A stretch of 64,000 bases of DNA from Rhodococcus qingshengii JCM 15477. GTDB taxonomy: Bacteria > Actinomycetota > Actinomycetes > Mycobacteriales > Mycobacteriaceae. The notes under the pieces were generated by a model. That model saw only the letters and a list, made by a program, of their open reading frames with translations. It was not told the origin of the DNA and ran no database searches. How positions within the stretch are numbered: the first letter of the stretch is position 1; each line of letters begins with the position of its first letter. Positions 23,432-32,359 of this stretch are shown in pieces. Where the stretch lies: contig NZ_CP096563.1 in assembly GCF_023221595.1 (NCBI RefSeq), forward strand, positions 5,637,001 through 5,701,000, written 5' to 3'. The translations under genes were made by a program, and so were the position numbers.

Positions 23432-24574
23432 ATGGGAGTCAGTGGCGCTGCGGGGTTGGGGCAGAACATTCGTCAAACAACGGGACTGTTGAGTCGCTGG
23501 TGGTCTCTTGCGTACGACGGCGAATGGTTCCCGAGGTTCCTGGCTGCTCGATCGATGTTGGGGACAGCCAGGGTGGTCGTCACCTTTTGGTGTGCTGTGT
23601 TCGTGGCACTCGCCGTACTGGCTCAATTCGTGAAGGGTGGCGCAACCGAGCTCCCTGAACGGCTCGCGGCGGGCGCAGCATGCATGATCGCGCTCTACTG
23701 CATGATTCGCTGGTCACTCGGTCGGTCTTGGCCGAGTCACCATCAATCCGTTCGTTTCGTTTCGCTCACCAATATCTGCTTGTCCTTGATACTTCTCGCC
23801 GGAATCCATTCGAGCTTCCTGGCATTGACCGGCACCGTTCTGTTCGTGGTCGTCGCGAACTATTCGTCGGTATTCCACAGCCCTCGAATAGTCACCGCAC
23901 AGATCACCGGTGCGCTGTTCGTCGTTGCGCTACTGACAATTCGAGCTGTAACCGATCCGGATACCGACTCTTCGCTGTCGGTGTCCACTGGATTCGTCAT
24001 CGGGTGTGTTATCGCTTCAGCCTCGATGACCGTGCATTTCCTCGTCCTGTATTTGACCGACGACGCACGACACTCTTGGCGTGATCCACTCACCGCTGCC
24101 CTGAATCGACGTGGGCTGCACAATGTCTGGCAACAGTTGTTCGGTGTCGGCGAACTCCAAGGACACGTAGTCCTTGCGGTGGTGATCGATGTCGATTCGT
24201 TCAAGAGCGTCAACGACAAACTGGGTCACGCGGAAGGCGATCGGATGCTGGTGACAGTCGGCCGGCGCCTGAACTCGGTGGTCGGAGAGGTCGGGCTGGT
24301 GGCGCGGACTGGCGGCGACGAGTTCGTGATTCTCATGCCCGTGGAGCCACGTCGCATCGAACAAACCGTGGTGGACATTCACAATTCGATATCGCGGCCC
24401 GCCGGCCGGCAGTCGATTTCCGTGAGCGTCGGAGCCAGCGTGTGGCTGTCCTCGACAATCCCGGACGCTTCGGGAACCATCGATCGGATTCTTGCCGACG
24501 CCGATAACGCGATGTATCGGGCGAAACGACGAGGTGGAGACCAGGTAGCTTGGGCAGTAACGCATCTGAGCTGA
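23432..24574 (+). CDS. Membrane GGDEF-domain diguanylate cyclase
   Basis: 380 residues: about six predicted membrane helices (residues 45-215) followed by a complete GGDEF domain. The active-site motif RTGGDEFVIL is intact, with the metal-binding VVIDVDSFKSVNDKLGHAEGDRML segment upstream, so it should make c-di-GMP. No RxxD inhibitory site is present five residues before GGDEF, so product inhibition at the usual site is not expected. No EAL partner is nearby. A purine-rich GGAGGGGG site precedes the ATG. Confidence 0.88.
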   Translation: MGVSGAAGLGQNIRQTTGLLSRWWSLAYDGEWFPRFLAARSMLGTARVVVTFWCAVFVALAVLAQFVKGGATELPERLAAGAACMIALYCMIRWSLGRSWPSHHQSVRFVSLTNICLSLILLAGIHSSFLALTGTVLFVVVANYSSVFHSPRIVTAQITGALFVVALLTIRAVTDPDTDSSLSVSTGFVIGCVIASASMTVHFLVLYLTDDARHSWRDPLTAALNRRGLHNVWQQLFGVGELQGHVVLAVVIDVDSFKSVNDKLGHAEGDRMLVTVGRRLNSVVGEVGLVARTGGDEFVILMPVEPRRIEQTVVDIHNSISRPAGRQSISVSVGASVWLSSTIPDASGTIDRILADADNAMYRAKRRGGDQVAWAVTHLS

Positions 24575-24596
24575 ATCGACACGATTACCTGTCGAT
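24575..24596. terminator. Short hairpin between convergent genes
   Basis: ATCGACA / TGTCGAT, 7-bp arms with an 8-base loop directly after the GGDEF stop and just before the convergent HTH-regulator stop. Weak but well placed. Confidence 0.35.
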
Positions 24597-24601
24597 CGAA
24601 T

Positions 24602-25486
24602 TCAGAGCGCCGCTTCGCTGTCGTTCGCCGGATCCAGCTGATCCTGGGTTGCCGCCCAACTCGCCAGGAGTTTGAGTGCGTCAGCCGTGGGCGTCCCCGG
24701 CGCCGCGGTGTAGACCAGCAGTGTCAGCCCGGGATTGGACGGCAGTTCCATCGCCTCGAAGTTCAGCTCCAGGTCGCCGACGACGGGGTGACGAACCTTC
24801 TTGAATCCCGTCCGATGAAAGCGCACATTGTGTTTCGCCCACCGGGTGCGGAATACCTCACTGCGAGTGGCAAGTTCACCGATGAGCTCGGTCAGCGCCC
24901 TGTCATGGGGATTGCGCCCCGCTTCCGAGCGGAGCATCGCGGCGATGTCGTCTGCCGCGCGCTCCCAATCCACGAAGAAGTCCTGCGATGCCGGGTCCAG
25001 GTACACGAAGCGGGCGTTGTTCGCTGGCCTACGTGGATCGGCCAACACCGGCGAATACAACGCGCGCGCCATACGATTGGCCGCCAGCATGTCGTGCCTG
25101 GCATTACGTACCCACGCCGGTGCGTCGGTGATGGCGTCGAGTATCTGCTGAATCGCCGGGCTCACGCCCTTGGGGGCGGGACGCTTTCTACTCGGTGCGC
25201 CTGCACTGGCGGCCTTCGCGAGGTCGTACAAATGGGCAGTTTCGGCTTCGTCGAGTTGCAGTGCTCGGGAAAGACTTTCGAGCACCGAGTCCGACGCTCC
25301 CGCCAAATTTCCGCGTTCCATGCGCACGTAGTAGTCGATGCTCACACCGGCGAGCAGAGCGACTTCCTCACGGCGCAACCCCTTGACGCGACGGTTTCCG
25401 CCGTAAGCCGGGAGCCCTGCCTGCTCGGGTGTGATGCGAGCACGACGGGAGCTGAGGAATTCGCGGATCTCGGCTCGGTTGTCCAT
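24602..25486 (-). CDS. XRE-type HTH regulator with MmyB-like ligand domain
   Basis: 294 residues, with start at ATG 25486. The N-terminal HTH is of the type seen in many actinobacterial regulators beside dehydrogenases (REFLSSRRARITPEQAGLP, RRVKGLRREEVALLAGVSIDYYVRMERGN). The C-terminal MmyB-like PAS-fold domain covers about residues 110-280 (PAWVRNARHDMLAANRMARALYSP; GRNPHDRALTELIGEL; NFEAMELPSNPGLTLLVYTA). In this class the domain is thought to bind a fatty-acid-like ligand. Divergent from the zinc ADH gene, which is the likely target. Confidence 0.88.
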   Translation of the reverse strand: MDNRAEIREFLSSRRARITPEQAGLPAYGGNRRVKGLRREEVALLAGVSIDYYVRMERGNLAGASDSVLESLSRALQLDEAETAHLYDLAKAASAGAPSRKRPAPKGVSPAIQQILDAITDAPAWVRNARHDMLAANRMARALYSPVLADPRRPANNARFVYLDPASQDFFVDWERAADDIAAMLRSEAGRNPHDRALTELIGELATRSEVFRTRWAKHNVRFHRTGFKKVRHPVVGDLELNFEAMELPSNPGLTLLVYTAAPGTPTADALKLLASWAATQDQLDPANDSEAAL

Positions 25487-25653
25487 GCAGTTCACGTTAC
25501 TCGAGCGGCGAAGACCGAGGGAGGTACTGCCGTTACCTGGAACAACAGACACTCCCGCGCCCGCGAGGCGCGGCGTTGACTGATAGCAGTCGACCGGTCC
25601 ACGCCGAAACGTCGACTTCGAAGCACGCGACACCAGAAGCAAGAGGGGACACC

Positions 25654-26691
25654 ATGCGAGCAACCATCATGTACGGCGCCGGAGACGTTCGAGTCGAAAC
25701 CGTGCCCGATCCGGCACTGCAGCAGCCGGCGGACGCGATCGTACGGGTCGTCAGGGCGTGCGTTTGCGGCTCTGACCTGCACCCTTACCACAACATGCCG
25801 GCCACGCCCGGTGGTTCCCCGATGGGCCACGAATTTGTCGGAGTGGTCGAAGAGACCGGTCGCGAGGTGTCCACGTTGAAGAAGGGCGACTTCGTCATCG
25901 CCCCCTTCGCCTGGTCCGACGGGACGTGCGACTTCTGCCGCGAAGGCTTGCAGACGTCTTGCCGACACGGTGGATTCTGGGCCGGAAACGGGATCGGAGG
26001 CGGTCAGGCAGAGGCCATCCGAGTGCCGTTGGCAGACGGCACCCTGGTCAAGGCGCCGGTCGGTGAGGATTCCGAACTCCTACCGTCACTGCTCACACTC
26101 TCCGACGTCTTCGGCACCGGCTATCACGCGGCGGTCAAGGGTGGCGTCAACCAACGCACTACGGTCACGGTCATCGGCGATGGAGCCGTGGGGCTGATGG
26201 CAGTGCTCTCCGCCAAACGCCTCGGCGCCGAGCGCATCATCCTCATGGGGCGCCACAAGACCCGCACGGATCTCGGTCTCGAGTTCGGAGCCACCGACGT
26301 GGTTGCCGAACGTGGAGACGAGGGCATCGAGAAAGTCCGCGAACTGACCGGAGGCGACGGCACTCATGTCGTCCTCGAAGCGGTAGGTCACATGCCTGCC
26401 TACGAGCAGTCGCTCGGAGTTGTCCGACCGGGCGGCGTCATCAGCCGAGTCGGGGTACCACAATACGAAGAAGCTCCAATCGGATTCGGGACACTCTTCG
26501 GACCCAACATCACACTCACCGGTGGACCGGCCCCGGTGCGCGCGTACATCGAAGAGCTGATGCCGGATGTGCTCGATGGAAAGATCGAGCCGGGCAAGGT
26601 CTTCGACCACACCGTCGGACTCGACGACGTAGCGGAAGGCTACCGAGCCATGGACTCCCGTGAATCGTTGAAGGTCCTCGTCCGCCCGTAG
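25654..26691 (+). CDS. Zinc-dependent alcohol dehydrogenase (MDR family)
   Basis: 345 residues, with start at ATG 25654 (GAGGGGA site). Catalytic zinc ligands sit in RACVCGSDLHPYH and MGHEFVGVVEETG. The structural-zinc loop is incomplete (GTCDFCREGLQTSCRHG gives three Cys). The nucleotide fold is VIGDGAVGLMAVLSAKRLGA. It is the threonine/2,3-butanediol-dehydrogenase-like group of MDR oxidoreductases; substrate unknown. It starts a run of four same-direction genes (ADH, MFS, DUF2255, cupin) opposite an MmyB-type regulator, a frequent detoxification arrangement. Confidence 0.88.
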   Translation: MRATIMYGAGDVRVETVPDPALQQPADAIVRVVRACVCGSDLHPYHNMPATPGGSPMGHEFVGVVEETGREVSTLKKGDFVIAPFAWSDGTCDFCREGLQTSCRHGGFWAGNGIGGGQAEAIRVPLADGTLVKAPVGEDSELLPSLLTLSDVFGTGYHAAVKGGVNQRTTVTVIGDGAVGLMAVLSAKRLGAERIILMGRHKTRTDLGLEFGATDVVAERGDEGIEKVRELTGGDGTHVVLEAVGHMPAYEQSLGVVRPGGVISRVGVPQYEEAPIGFGTLFGPNITLTGGPAPVRAYIEELMPDVLDGKIEPGKVFDHTVGLDDVAEGYRAMDSRESLKVLVRP

Positions 26692-26733
26692 TCCACCACT
26701 TGCGAAAGTCCACCACTTGCGAAGAAGAAGCGC

Positions 26734-28206
26734 GTGACCCACACTGCCAACCGTCCCGTTGCCGGTCGCATCAATTCCACCGCGATCCTGGCGATCATTC
26801 TGATCAGCTATTTCATGATCCTGCTCGACAATTCGATCATCTTCACCGGGCTACCCAGCATCCAAAGCAGCATGGGTTACTCGGCAACCGGGTTGTCCTG
26901 GGTCCAGGACGCCTACACCCTGGTGTTCGGCGGGCTTCTCCTGCTGGGTGCTCGTCTCGGGGACATCTTCGGCCGTCGTCGCGTATTCGTGGCCGGTCTC
27001 GCGATTTTCGCGATTGCGTCGTTTCTCGTCGGGGTCGCGCCGAACGGTTGGTGGCTCATCGCAGTGCGCGCTCTCCAAGGCGTCGGAGCCGCAGTGGTGG
27101 CCCCGGCGTCGCTGTCACTGCTGACCGCCAGCTTCCCGCCCGGCCCGGAGCGAACGCGCGCTGTTGCCTGGTACGGCGCTGCTGCGGGAATAGGCGCCAG
27201 CCTCGGACTCGTGATCGGCGGCGCCCTTGCCGACTGGGTGTCTTGGCGCGCAGGCTTTTTCATCAACGTTCCGATCGGTATCGCGATGATCGCTCTCGCT
27301 CCCCGGTTCATTCCGGAAACCGAGCCCCACTCCGGACGTTTCGATGTGGCCGGCGCTGTTCTCGCCACACTCGGGATGACCGCGATCGTCTTCGGCACCG
27401 TCAACTCGGCCGAAGCGGGGTGGACCTCACCGATCACCGTTGCGACACTGGCGGCCGGGGCGATACTACTGACCTTGCTCTTCCTCAACGAAGCGAGAGC
27501 GGAGCAGCCGATCATGCCACTGAGGTTGTTCCGTAGCCGGGAGCGATCCGGGGCGTACGCCGCCCGAATGCTCTATCTGGGTGCCATGATCGGATTCTTC
27601 TACTTCACGACTCAGCTACTCCAAGGCGTCATGGGCTTCAGCGCGTTCCAAGCAGGCATCGCCTTCTTCCCGATGACGATCGTCAATTTTGCTGTGGCGA
27701 TGCTTATTCCGCGACTGACACCGCGATTCGGAAATTCCGCAATTCTGTCGGTTGGCATTGCCGTCACCCTGGCCGGGATGGCGTGGCTCAGTCTGGTCCA
27801 TCCCGGCAGCACGTACCTCACTGCGATAGCACTTCCGATGATCTTGATCGGCGCCGGACAGGGGTTGGCTTTCGCCCCACTGACTTCTGCTGGCATCTCC
27901 GGGGTACAGGCCGAATATGCCGGTGCCGCATCAGGATTGGTCAACACTGCACATCAACTGGGCAGTGCCCTCGGACTCGGCATCCTCGTCGCAGTCTCCG
28001 CGGGCGCCGGATCCTCTGCCGACGACGCTACAACGGCACTCACCGATCACGTATCAACGGCTCTCACCGCAGGCACCGCCCTGCTCGCCGCTTGTCTCGT
28101 CATCGTCCTCGCACTGATCGTCCCGGCTACGAGAACGCGAAGTACCGCAAAGCAATTCGACCAGGAGAAAGGAAGCCGAGATGTCGCACTCGTGGACCGA
28201 GGCTGA
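26734..28206 (+). CDS. MFS drug transporter, DHA2 (14-helix) type
   Basis: 490 residues starting at GTG. Motif A-like GARLGDIFGRRRVF follows helix 2 and motif C-like GAAAGIGASLGLVIGG lies in helix 5, giving the signature of H+-coupled drug antiporters; length and hydropathy suggest 14 helices. It lies downstream of the ADH and its 3' end overlaps the DUF2255 gene by 26 bases. Likely exports a toxic organic compound. Confidence 0.88.
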   Translation: MTHTANRPVAGRINSTAILAIILISYFMILLDNSIIFTGLPSIQSSMGYSATGLSWVQDAYTLVFGGLLLLGARLGDIFGRRRVFVAGLAIFAIASFLVGVAPNGWWLIAVRALQGVGAAVVAPASLSLLTASFPPGPERTRAVAWYGAAAGIGASLGLVIGGALADWVSWRAGFFINVPIGIAMIALAPRFIPETEPHSGRFDVAGAVLATLGMTAIVFGTVNSAEAGWTSPITVATLAAGAILLTLLFLNEARAEQPIMPLRLFRSRERSGAYAARMLYLGAMIGFFYFTTQLLQGVMGFSAFQAGIAFFPMTIVNFAVAMLIPRLTPRFGNSAILSVGIAVTLAGMAWLSLVHPGSTYLTAIALPMILIGAGQGLAFAPLTSAGISGVQAEYAGAASGLVNTAHQLGSALGLGILVAVSAGAGSSADDATTALTDHVSTALTAGTALLAACLVIVLALIVPATRTRSTAKQFDQEKGSRDVALVDRG

Positions 28207-28567
28207 ACTGACCAAGATCGGCGACGCCGAGGAGTTGCAGGTCTCCTCGTACCGCCGAGACGGAACCGCAAGGCCGTACGTCACGATTTGGGTTGTCCGT
28301 ACCGACAACCAACTGTACGTTCGCTCGGCCTACGGAACCGACAACCCGTGGTTCGTCCGAGCAACGGCAAGTGGAACGGGCCGAATCCGAGCAGGAGGAA
28401 TCGAGCGGGACGTGGCGTTCGAGTCCGCCGCACCGGATGCCCACTCGTCGATCGACTCCGCCTATCACACCAAGTACGACCGCTACGGCCCGCAGATCGT
28501 CGGCTCCGTCACCGGCCGCGCCGCCGCACCCAACACCATTCGACTTGTTCCGCTGACGCAGAACTGA
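28181..28567 (+). CDS. DUF2255 family protein
   Basis: 128 residues. SWTEAELTKIGDAEELQVSSYRRDGTARPYVTIWVVRTDNQLYVRSAYG is characteristic of DUF2255, a small split-barrel-like fold that usually sits beside SDRs and transporters. Function unknown. Its ATG lies inside the end of the MFS gene, with an AGGAGAAAGG site upstream. Confidence 0.82.
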   Translation: MSHSWTEAELTKIGDAEELQVSSYRRDGTARPYVTIWVVRTDNQLYVRSAYGTDNPWFVRATASGTGRIRAGGIERDVAFESAAPDAHSSIDSAYHTKYDRYGPQIVGSVTGRAAAPNTIRLVPLTQN

Positions 28568-28596
28568 ACCGCCCCTTTCGATTCCGAGGAGACCTC

Positions 28597-29010
28597 ATGG
28601 AAATCTTGAAGCCCCAGCCCACCAGCAAAGCACCCAGCGACTGGTTCACCGGCGACGTCTGGTGGGACGTCATCTACGCCGGACAGGAGCCGTCGAGGAT
28701 GCGCGCCAACATGGTTCGCTTTGCACCGTGCGCGCGAACCGACTGGCATTCCCACGCCCTCGGACAGACCCTCCACATCGTCTCCGGGACCGCGCTGGTT
28801 CAAGCTCGCGGCGGCGAGATCGTCGAAGTTCATCCGGGCGAGACCATCTATACCCCGGCAGGAGAGGAACACTGGCACGGCGCAGCACCCGACCGTTTCA
28901 TGACCCACCTTGCGCTGTGGGAAGGACCCGGCGGCGGAAGCACCGAAACTACATGGGGCGACAAAGTCACCGATGAGGAATACGGCGGTCCCCGCGCCAG
29001 ACGTCGTTGA
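28597..29010 (+). CDS. Cupin-domain protein, (R)-mandelonitrile-lyase/carboxymuconolactone-like
   Basis: 137-residue single cupin. The metal-binding cupin motifs are ARTDWHSHALGQTLHIVSG and TPAGEEHWHGAAPDRFMTHLAL, with conserved His/Gln/His ligands. A GAGGAGA site precedes the ATG at 28597. Relatives are annotated as hydroxynitrile lyase-like or as quinol-handling cupins, but neither can be asserted here. Last gene of the ADH-MFS-DUF2255-cupin run, convergent with the LexA gene. Confidence 0.82.
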   Translation: MEILKPQPTSKAPSDWFTGDVWWDVIYAGQEPSRMRANMVRFAPCARTDWHSHALGQTLHIVSGTALVQARGGEIVEVHPGETIYTPAGEEHWHGAAPDRFMTHLALWEGPGGGSTETTWGDKVTDEEYGGPRARRR

Positions 29011-29023
29011 GACCGGACACCTC

Positions 29024-29683
29024 TCAGATACGGCGCATCACGGAAACAACTTTGCCCAGGATGACCGCGCGATCGCCGTCGATGACGCTGTACGCGGGAT
29101 TGCGAGGCTCGAGGTACACGTGACCGTCGCGACGCCGGAGCACCTTCACCGTGGCCTCGCCGTCGATCATCGCGGCGACGATCTCACCGGAATGAGCTTC
29201 GTCCTGGCGGCGCACCACGACGACGTCACCGTCACAGATCGCTGCGTCGACCATCGACTCACCACGCACCCGAAGTCCGAACACCGTGCCGGAGCCGACG
29301 AGCTCACGAGGAAGCGCAAGCACCTCGTCGGCGTGCTCCTCCGCGAGGATCGGCGCGCCGGCCGCGATGTCACCGACGACCGGAACCGTCACCGTATTCG
29401 ACGACGACTGTTCCTTCGCGCCTACGAGGAACGGCCGCACGTCCAACTGCCGAGCCATGGCCGCTCCCCTACGGAGGAAGCCCTTCTCCTCGAGACTCTT
29501 GAGGTGCTTGGACACCGTCGACGTCGAGCGCAGACCAACCGCGTCTCCGATCTGCCGCGTGCTCGGCGTGCACCCGTTGGCAGCCACGAGATCCCGGATG
29601 GTCATCAGAATCTGCTGCTGGCGGAGCGGCAGGGAGGAGGCGTCGAGGCCACCGAACATGTAGAGATCGTCGTAATCGGTCAC
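29024..29683 (-). CDS. lexA: LexA-family repressor (possible paralogue)
   Basis: 219 residues with start at GTG 29683; a -10-like TACGAT (29691-29696) ends 7 bases before it, suggesting a leaderless mRNA. ATG 29659 is the alternative. N-terminal LexA winged helix: LRQQQILMTIRDLVAANGCTPSTRQIGDAVGL. The S24 protease domain has the Ala-Gly cleavage site (GDIAAGAPI), catalytic Ser in RGESMVDAAI and Lys in DGEATVKVL. The recognition helix and wing (STSTVSKHLKSLEEKGFLRRGAA) differ from the mycobacterial LexA sequence I remember (STSSVAHQLRTLERKG), so a LexA paralogue with different specificity is possible. I see no TCGAAC-N4-GTTCGA box nearby. Confidence 0.85.
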   Translation of the reverse strand: MTDYDDLYMFGGLDASSLPLRQQQILMTIRDLVAANGCTPSTRQIGDAVGLRSTSTVSKHLKSLEEKGFLRRGAAMARQLDVRPFLVGAKEQSSSNTVTVPVVGDIAAGAPILAEEHADEVLALPRELVGSGTVFGLRVRGESMVDAAICDGDVVVVRRQDEAHSGEIVAAMIDGEATVKVLRRRDGHVYLEPRNPAYSVIDGDRAVILGKVVSVMRRI

Positions 29684-29790
29684 GATGAGAATCGTAGTGA
29701 GGGGTCCCGACATCCAGGCCAGGCAGTCGGAGTCTGCCAGAAACGGCACAGGCAGTTTGTTTCCCGAGCGGCGCATGGCACGCTGAGCTG

Positions 29791-30261
29791 ATGGAGCCTC
29801 TCGAACCGATGCGCCCGGTCAGTGTTCCCGCCGACACCCATAAGTCGACGCCGATCTGGAAGTCGGCACCGGTCACTTTGGGAACGGTGGGTGTGTTTGC
29901 CTACGCATTGATGTCCGCGAGAACCGGCGTCGTCGAAGTTGCACTTGGCGCGGCGATCGCGATCGCCGGCGCCGCCCTCTACTGCATGTCAGTGATGCGC
30001 ACGATCAGAGAAAACTCGTGCAGCCGCGTACCTCTGCTCGGAACCCCACCCGTCTCGCCCCGTGACGTCGACCTGCTCGCCGGGGCCGGGATGCCCTTGA
30101 TCATGGGCGGATCGTTGCTGGCCATACGAGCAGCGGGATGGACCTGGCCATATCTCTATCTCGGACTGCTCGCCGTGATCATGGTCGCTACCTATGTTCT
30201 TCCCGTGGTGGTGCACAACCGACGATTACGGAAGCGAACTCACCGATCGCAAACCCCGTGA
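29791..30261 (+). CDS. Small polytopic membrane protein, unknown
   Basis: 156 residues with four hydrophobic helices (about 26-44, 47-68, 95-112, 117-140) and a basic tail (RRLRKRTHRSQ). A Pro-rich N-terminus (EPLEPMRPVSVP) precedes the first helix. Family not recognised. It shares its upstream region with the divergent LexA-family gene, so it might be co-regulated, but no operator is evident. Confidence 0.6.
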   Translation: MEPLEPMRPVSVPADTHKSTPIWKSAPVTLGTVGVFAYALMSARTGVVEVALGAAIAIAGAALYCMSVMRTIRENSCSRVPLLGTPPVSPRDVDLLAGAGMPLIMGGSLLAIRAAGWTWPYLYLGLLAVIMVATYVLPVVVHNRRLRKRTHRSQTP

Positions 30262-30343
30262 CGCGGGTACGTCGACGCAACATCTCCAGCACATTCTCCG
30301 ACGTCCCCACTGGTACGACCGGTCCATCCCCCGGTGGAGCCGA

Positions 30344-31843
30344 CTATGCGCTGGCGACCTTGCTATCAGGCACGACAGCAATATCGACCTTGCTGAACTG
30401 CAGCACACCGTCTTCGATCTCGGCGTCGTGCATCAGCTTGCGGTCGCGGTAGTAATTGTTGACCACTTTCCACGCACCGCGGGCACCCTGACGCGGCATC
30501 TCTCCGTCGCCGCGCTGGATGTAGCCCGAGGTCAGGGCTCCGCCCATGAGAGATTCTTCGGCGAAGTCCTCAGGTTCGGCGTGAACCTCGAAAGTCGTGT
30601 AGTCGCGCTTACGCATGATCTTGAGTACGCGACACAGATAGGACGCGGCCAGGTCGGCCTTGAGCGTCCAGGATGCGTTGGTGTAGCCGAGGATCATCAG
30701 GAAGTTCGGGATGTCGGAGTAGAGCACGCTCTTGTAGGCGACCGTCTCGTTGAGCTTGACGGGCTCGCCGTCGATGCTCATGGTCGCCCCGCCCAGGATC
30801 TGTACGTTCAAGCCGGTCGCCGTGACGATGACGTCGGCCTCGATTTCGCGGCCCGACTCGGTCACGATGCCCTTCTCGGTGAACGTGGCGATACGGTCGG
30901 TGACGATGTCGGCCTTGCCGCTCTTGAGCACCTTGAACAGGTCCCCGTTGGGAACCACGCACAGGCGCTGATCCCACGGGTTGTAGTTGGGGGTGAAGTG
31001 ACGCAGGTCCACGTTCTTGCCGAGTTGCAAGCGGATCTGGGTGAGGAACAGCTTCTTCGCCAGCTTCGGATTGGTGCGTGAGAGCTGAAAGCTGGCGCGT
31101 TGCAGTGCGATATTGCGGGCTCGACCGATCTTGTAAGCGATCTGATCGGGAACGCGTGCAAGCTTGAGACCCTTGGCCACAGGGTCCTCGGACGGTAACG
31201 CCTGGATCCACGTGGGCGAGCGCTGCAGCATGGTGACGTGACCGGCAGTGGGGGCCATCGACGGGATCAGGGTGATCGCGGTGGCACCGGAACCGATGAC
31301 CACTACCTTCTTTCCGGTGTAATCGAGATCCTCCGGCCAGTGCTGCGGGTGCACGATCTGACCGCGGAAGTCGTCCTCACCGGGGAAGGCGGGGCGGTAT
31401 CCCTTGTCGTAGTTGTAATAACCACAGGCGCCGACGAGGACGTTCGCGGTCCACGTCTCGGTCTCCCCCGTCGCCTCGACCAGGACGGTCACGGACCACT
31501 GTGCAGTCGCGCGATCGAAGTCCATTGCCACGACCTTGCGGCCGAAGTTGATGTGGTCGGTGACGCCGTATTCCTTGGCGGTTTCCTCGACGTAGTCACG
31601 GATACTGGCGCCGTCTGCGAGCACTTTGGTTCCGATCCACGGACGGAAACCGAATCCGAAGGTGAGCATGTCGGAATCCGATCGGATGCCGGGATACTTG
31701 AACAGGTCCCAGGTGCCACCGATGTTCTCGCGGCGTTCGAGGATCGCGTAAGTACTTCCGGTCTGCTCACGAATGAGGTGGCAAGCCGCGCCGATTCCGG
31801 ACAAGCCAGCGCCGATGATCAGTACGTCGACATGCTGTGTCAT
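30344..31843 (-). CDS. FAD-dependent Baeyer-Villiger-type monooxygenase (EthA-like)
   Basis: 499 residues. The N-terminal FAD Rossmann motif is DVLIIGAGLSGIGAACHL; the second nucleotide motif GKKVVVIGSGATAITL binds NADPH. The segment GGTWDLFKYPGIRSDSDMLTFGFGFRPW is typical of the EthA/class-B flavoprotein subgroup, and GQIVHPQHWPEDLDY resembles the Baeyer-Villiger fingerprint, though F-x-G-x3-H-x3-W/D is not perfect. Such enzymes oxygenate ketones, or activate thioamide prodrugs in mycobacteria. It stands alone; a candidate promoter lies at 31951-31980. Confidence 0.88.
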   Translation of the reverse strand: MTQHVDVLIIGAGLSGIGAACHLIREQTGSTYAILERRENIGGTWDLFKYPGIRSDSDMLTFGFGFRPWIGTKVLADGASIRDYVEETAKEYGVTDHINFGRKVVAMDFDRATAQWSVTVLVEATGETETWTANVLVGACGYYNYDKGYRPAFPGEDDFRGQIVHPQHWPEDLDYTGKKVVVIGSGATAITLIPSMAPTAGHVTMLQRSPTWIQALPSEDPVAKGLKLARVPDQIAYKIGRARNIALQRASFQLSRTNPKLAKKLFLTQIRLQLGKNVDLRHFTPNYNPWDQRLCVVPNGDLFKVLKSGKADIVTDRIATFTEKGIVTESGREIEADVIVTATGLNVQILGGATMSIDGEPVKLNETVAYKSVLYSDIPNFLMILGYTNASWTLKADLAASYLCRVLKIMRKRDYTTFEVHAEPEDFAEESLMGGALTSGYIQRGDGEMPRQGARGAWKVVNNYYRDRKLMHDAEIEDGVLQFSKVDIAVVPDSKVASA

Positions 31844-32359
31844 GAGGAAACTCGTTTCGTCGGTCGTCGCGAAGCTACTTCTGGCGTCGGCAGTGACCGA
31901 GAACGATCGGCCGGTTCAGGCCGGGTTCCCTAAGGTCAGCGCCAATGAACAGGGTATGTGCAACTGACGGTAACAGTCAATATCTCGACCCGGCCGCGCA
32001 CGGAACATTGAGGCGCGACGCACCGGCCTCGCGGAACTCGATCGAGACGCCTGAATGCCTCGAGACACCGGAGAGTTGTTCACGTCGTCGACGGAACGCC
32101 CAATGACTCGTCTACACGGGATACTCATCGCCCAAATATTCAGCGCCCCAGCATAATTCGAAGGTCCATGATCAGGTGTCGAACGCGCGAGTTTCCATGG
32201 GAAGACGGGCAACTGCGATATCGCCGTAACCTTCGTGCGCATCAGCGGAAAGGTCACTGCGATAGCTAACCTGCTGACGAAACCACGCTGAAAGCAACGG
32301 TTTTGGTTTCGCAGCGAAGAGAGCGGGCGGAGCGGACCTCCACCGGAGATGTAGTCGCT
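31844..32359. other. 516-bp intergenic region
   Basis: Gap between the divergent monooxygenase and LuxR-type genes. No convincing open reading frame or strong hairpin was seen. It holds one plausible minus-strand promoter (see next entry). The remainder is unexplained and may contain regulatory sites for the adjacent butyrolactone cluster. Confidence 0.5.
31951..31980 (-). promoter_or_regulatory. Candidate promoter for the monooxygenase gene
   Basis: On the minus strand TTGACT (31975-31980) and TACCCT (31951-31956) are spaced by 18 bp, about 110 bp upstream of the monooxygenase start. Resembles a housekeeping sigma promoter; no direct evidence. Confidence 0.3.

Noticed and set aside
29684..29790. 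SOS box in the LexA/membrane-protein divergent region
   Set aside because: No TCGAAC-N4-GTTCGA-like palindrome is present; an isolated TCGAAC half lies inside the following coding region.
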